Assembly: GCA_934454435.1 (NCBI GenBank)
Contig: CAKSGA010000037.1
Span: forward strand, 1 to 20,667
From: an uncultured Oscillospiraceae bacterium
GTDB taxonomy: Bacteria > Bacillota > Clostridia > Oscillospirales > Ruminococcaceae
DNA length: 20,667 nucleotides
Direction: 5' to 3'
Of the stretch, positions 20,086 to 20,667 are shown piece by piece. A model generated the notes under the pieces. It did not search any database and was not told where the DNA came from. It was given only the letters and a program-made list of their open reading frames with translations. The translations under genes and the position numbers were made by a program. The first letter of the stretch is position 1, and each line of letters begins with the position of its first letter.

Positions 20086-20667
20086 ATGGCAGATGTTAAA
20101 GTTGCAATTAACGGCTTCGGCCGTATCGGACGCCTTGCGTTCAGACAGATGTTCGGTGCTAAGGGCTACGATGTAGTAGCTATCAACGACCTGACCAAGC
20201 CCTCTATGCTTGCTCAGCTCCTCAAGTACGATACCGCTCAGGGCGGCTACTGCGGCAAGATCGGTGAGAACCTTCACACCGTATCCGCTGATGACGAGAA
20301 GGGCACCCTTACCGTTGACGGCAAGACCCTGACCATCTACGCTGAAAAGGACGCTAAGGATCTTCCCTGGGGCAAGATCGGCGTTGACGTTGTTCTCGAG
20401 TGCACAGGTTTCTACTGCTCCAAGGACAAGTCCCAGGCTCACATCGACGCTGGCGCTAAGAAGGTTGTTATCTCTGCTCCCGCAGGCAACGACCTCAAGA
20501 CCATCGTTTACTCCGTAAACGAGAAGACCCTGACAGCTGATGACACTATCATCTCTGCTGCTTCCTGCACAACAAACTGCCTCGCTCCTATGGCAAAGGC
20601 TCTGAACGATTATGCTCCCATCCAGTCCGGTATCATGAGCACTATCCACGCTTACACCGGCGACCAG
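20086..20667 (+). CDS. gap: Glyceraldehyde-3-phosphate dehydrogenase, type I (5' part)
   Basis: The first 194 codons of a protein normally about 335 residues long; the rest lies beyond the window. The enzyme oxidises glyceraldehyde 3-phosphate to 1,3-bisphosphoglycerate with NAD+ in glycolysis. The dinucleotide motif N-G-F-G-R-I-G-R is at 9-16, Asp35 in I-N-D points to NAD+ preference, and the catalytic Cys161 lies in S-A-A-S-C-T-T-N-C, with the partner His188 in S-T-I-H-A-Y. AGGAGG lies nine bases before the ATG. Codon choice is very uniform, as in highly expressed genes, and a strong promoter with a hairpin leader precedes it. Confidence 0.97.
   Translation, partial: MADVKVAINGFGRIGRLAFRQMFGAKGYDVVAINDLTKPSMLAQLLKYDTAQGGYCGKIGENLHTVSADDEKGTLTVDGKTLTIYAEKDAKDLPWGKIGVDVVLECTGFYCSKDKSQAHIDAGAKKVVISAPAGNDLKTIVYSVNEKTLTADDTIISAASCTTNCLAPMAKALNDYAPIQSGIMSTIHAYTGDQ

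Noticed and set aside
19858..20649. A 263-codon minus-strand frame opposite gap and its leader
   Set aside because: It is antisense to the unmistakable GAPDH sequence and runs through the gap promoter; no start signal is seen.

Overview
The window reads as a chromosomal segment of a Gram-positive, anaerobic clostridium, most like a Ruminococcus (Oscillospiraceae). Evidence: a secreted protein ending in a type I dockerin with two F-hand calcium loops, lipoprotein-type solute-binding proteins, sigma-A promoters with AGGAGG ribosome binding sites, an NfnAB pair typical of ferredoxin-based anaerobes, and roughly 50-55% G+C by eye. No tRNA, rRNA, CRISPR array, phage or insertion-sequence gene is visible. 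The species is inference.

Layout. 1-143 is a hairpin-rich non-coding edge. 144-1325 (-) is a CPA-type cation:proton antiporter whose leader looks like a fluoride (crcB) riboswitch with an overlapping terminator. 1618-5328 (+) is a tight four-gene operon: alpha/beta hydrolase, Sir2 deacylase, double zinc-ribbon membrane protein, and a TTG-started secreted protein with a duplicated TPM-like domain; it has its own promoter and a strong terminator. 5552-7784 (+) encodes NfnA and NfnB, the electron-bifurcating ferredoxin:NADP+ oxidoreductase, behind an operator-like cluster. 7785-8134 is a structured intergenic element bracketed by two identical palindromes. 8135-9760 (-) is an NhaC-type Na+/H+ antiporter. 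10050-11069 (+) is a secreted repeat protein of unknown function. 11117-12832 (-) is an O-antigen-ligase-like membrane protein with a large exported insertion. 12939-17234 (-) is a 1431-residue secreted beta-helix/dockerin protein. 17470-19732 (-) is a polar amino-acid ABC transporter operon. 20086 to the edge (+) is the 5' part of gap (glyceraldehyde-3-phosphate dehydrogenase).

How the parts relate. Most units have separate promoters and terminators, so this is a mosaic of independent transcription units: ion homeostasis (two antiporters, one apparently fluoride-gated), redox balancing (NfnAB) and glycolysis (gap), and cell-surface functions (dockerin protein, O-antigen-ligase-like protein, secreted repeat protein, TPM protein).

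Three observations stand out. (1) The solute-binding protein of the ABC operon is circularly permuted: lobe-2 sequence comes first and the normal N-terminal third comes last. (2) The antiporter leader carries fluoride-riboswitch signature sequence that also forms one strand of a terminator. (3) The dockerin gene has a 16-bp perfect inverted repeat, one arm holding its ribosome binding site and the other lying inside its promoter spacer, so that only read-through or upstream-initiated transcripts would hide the ribosome binding site.
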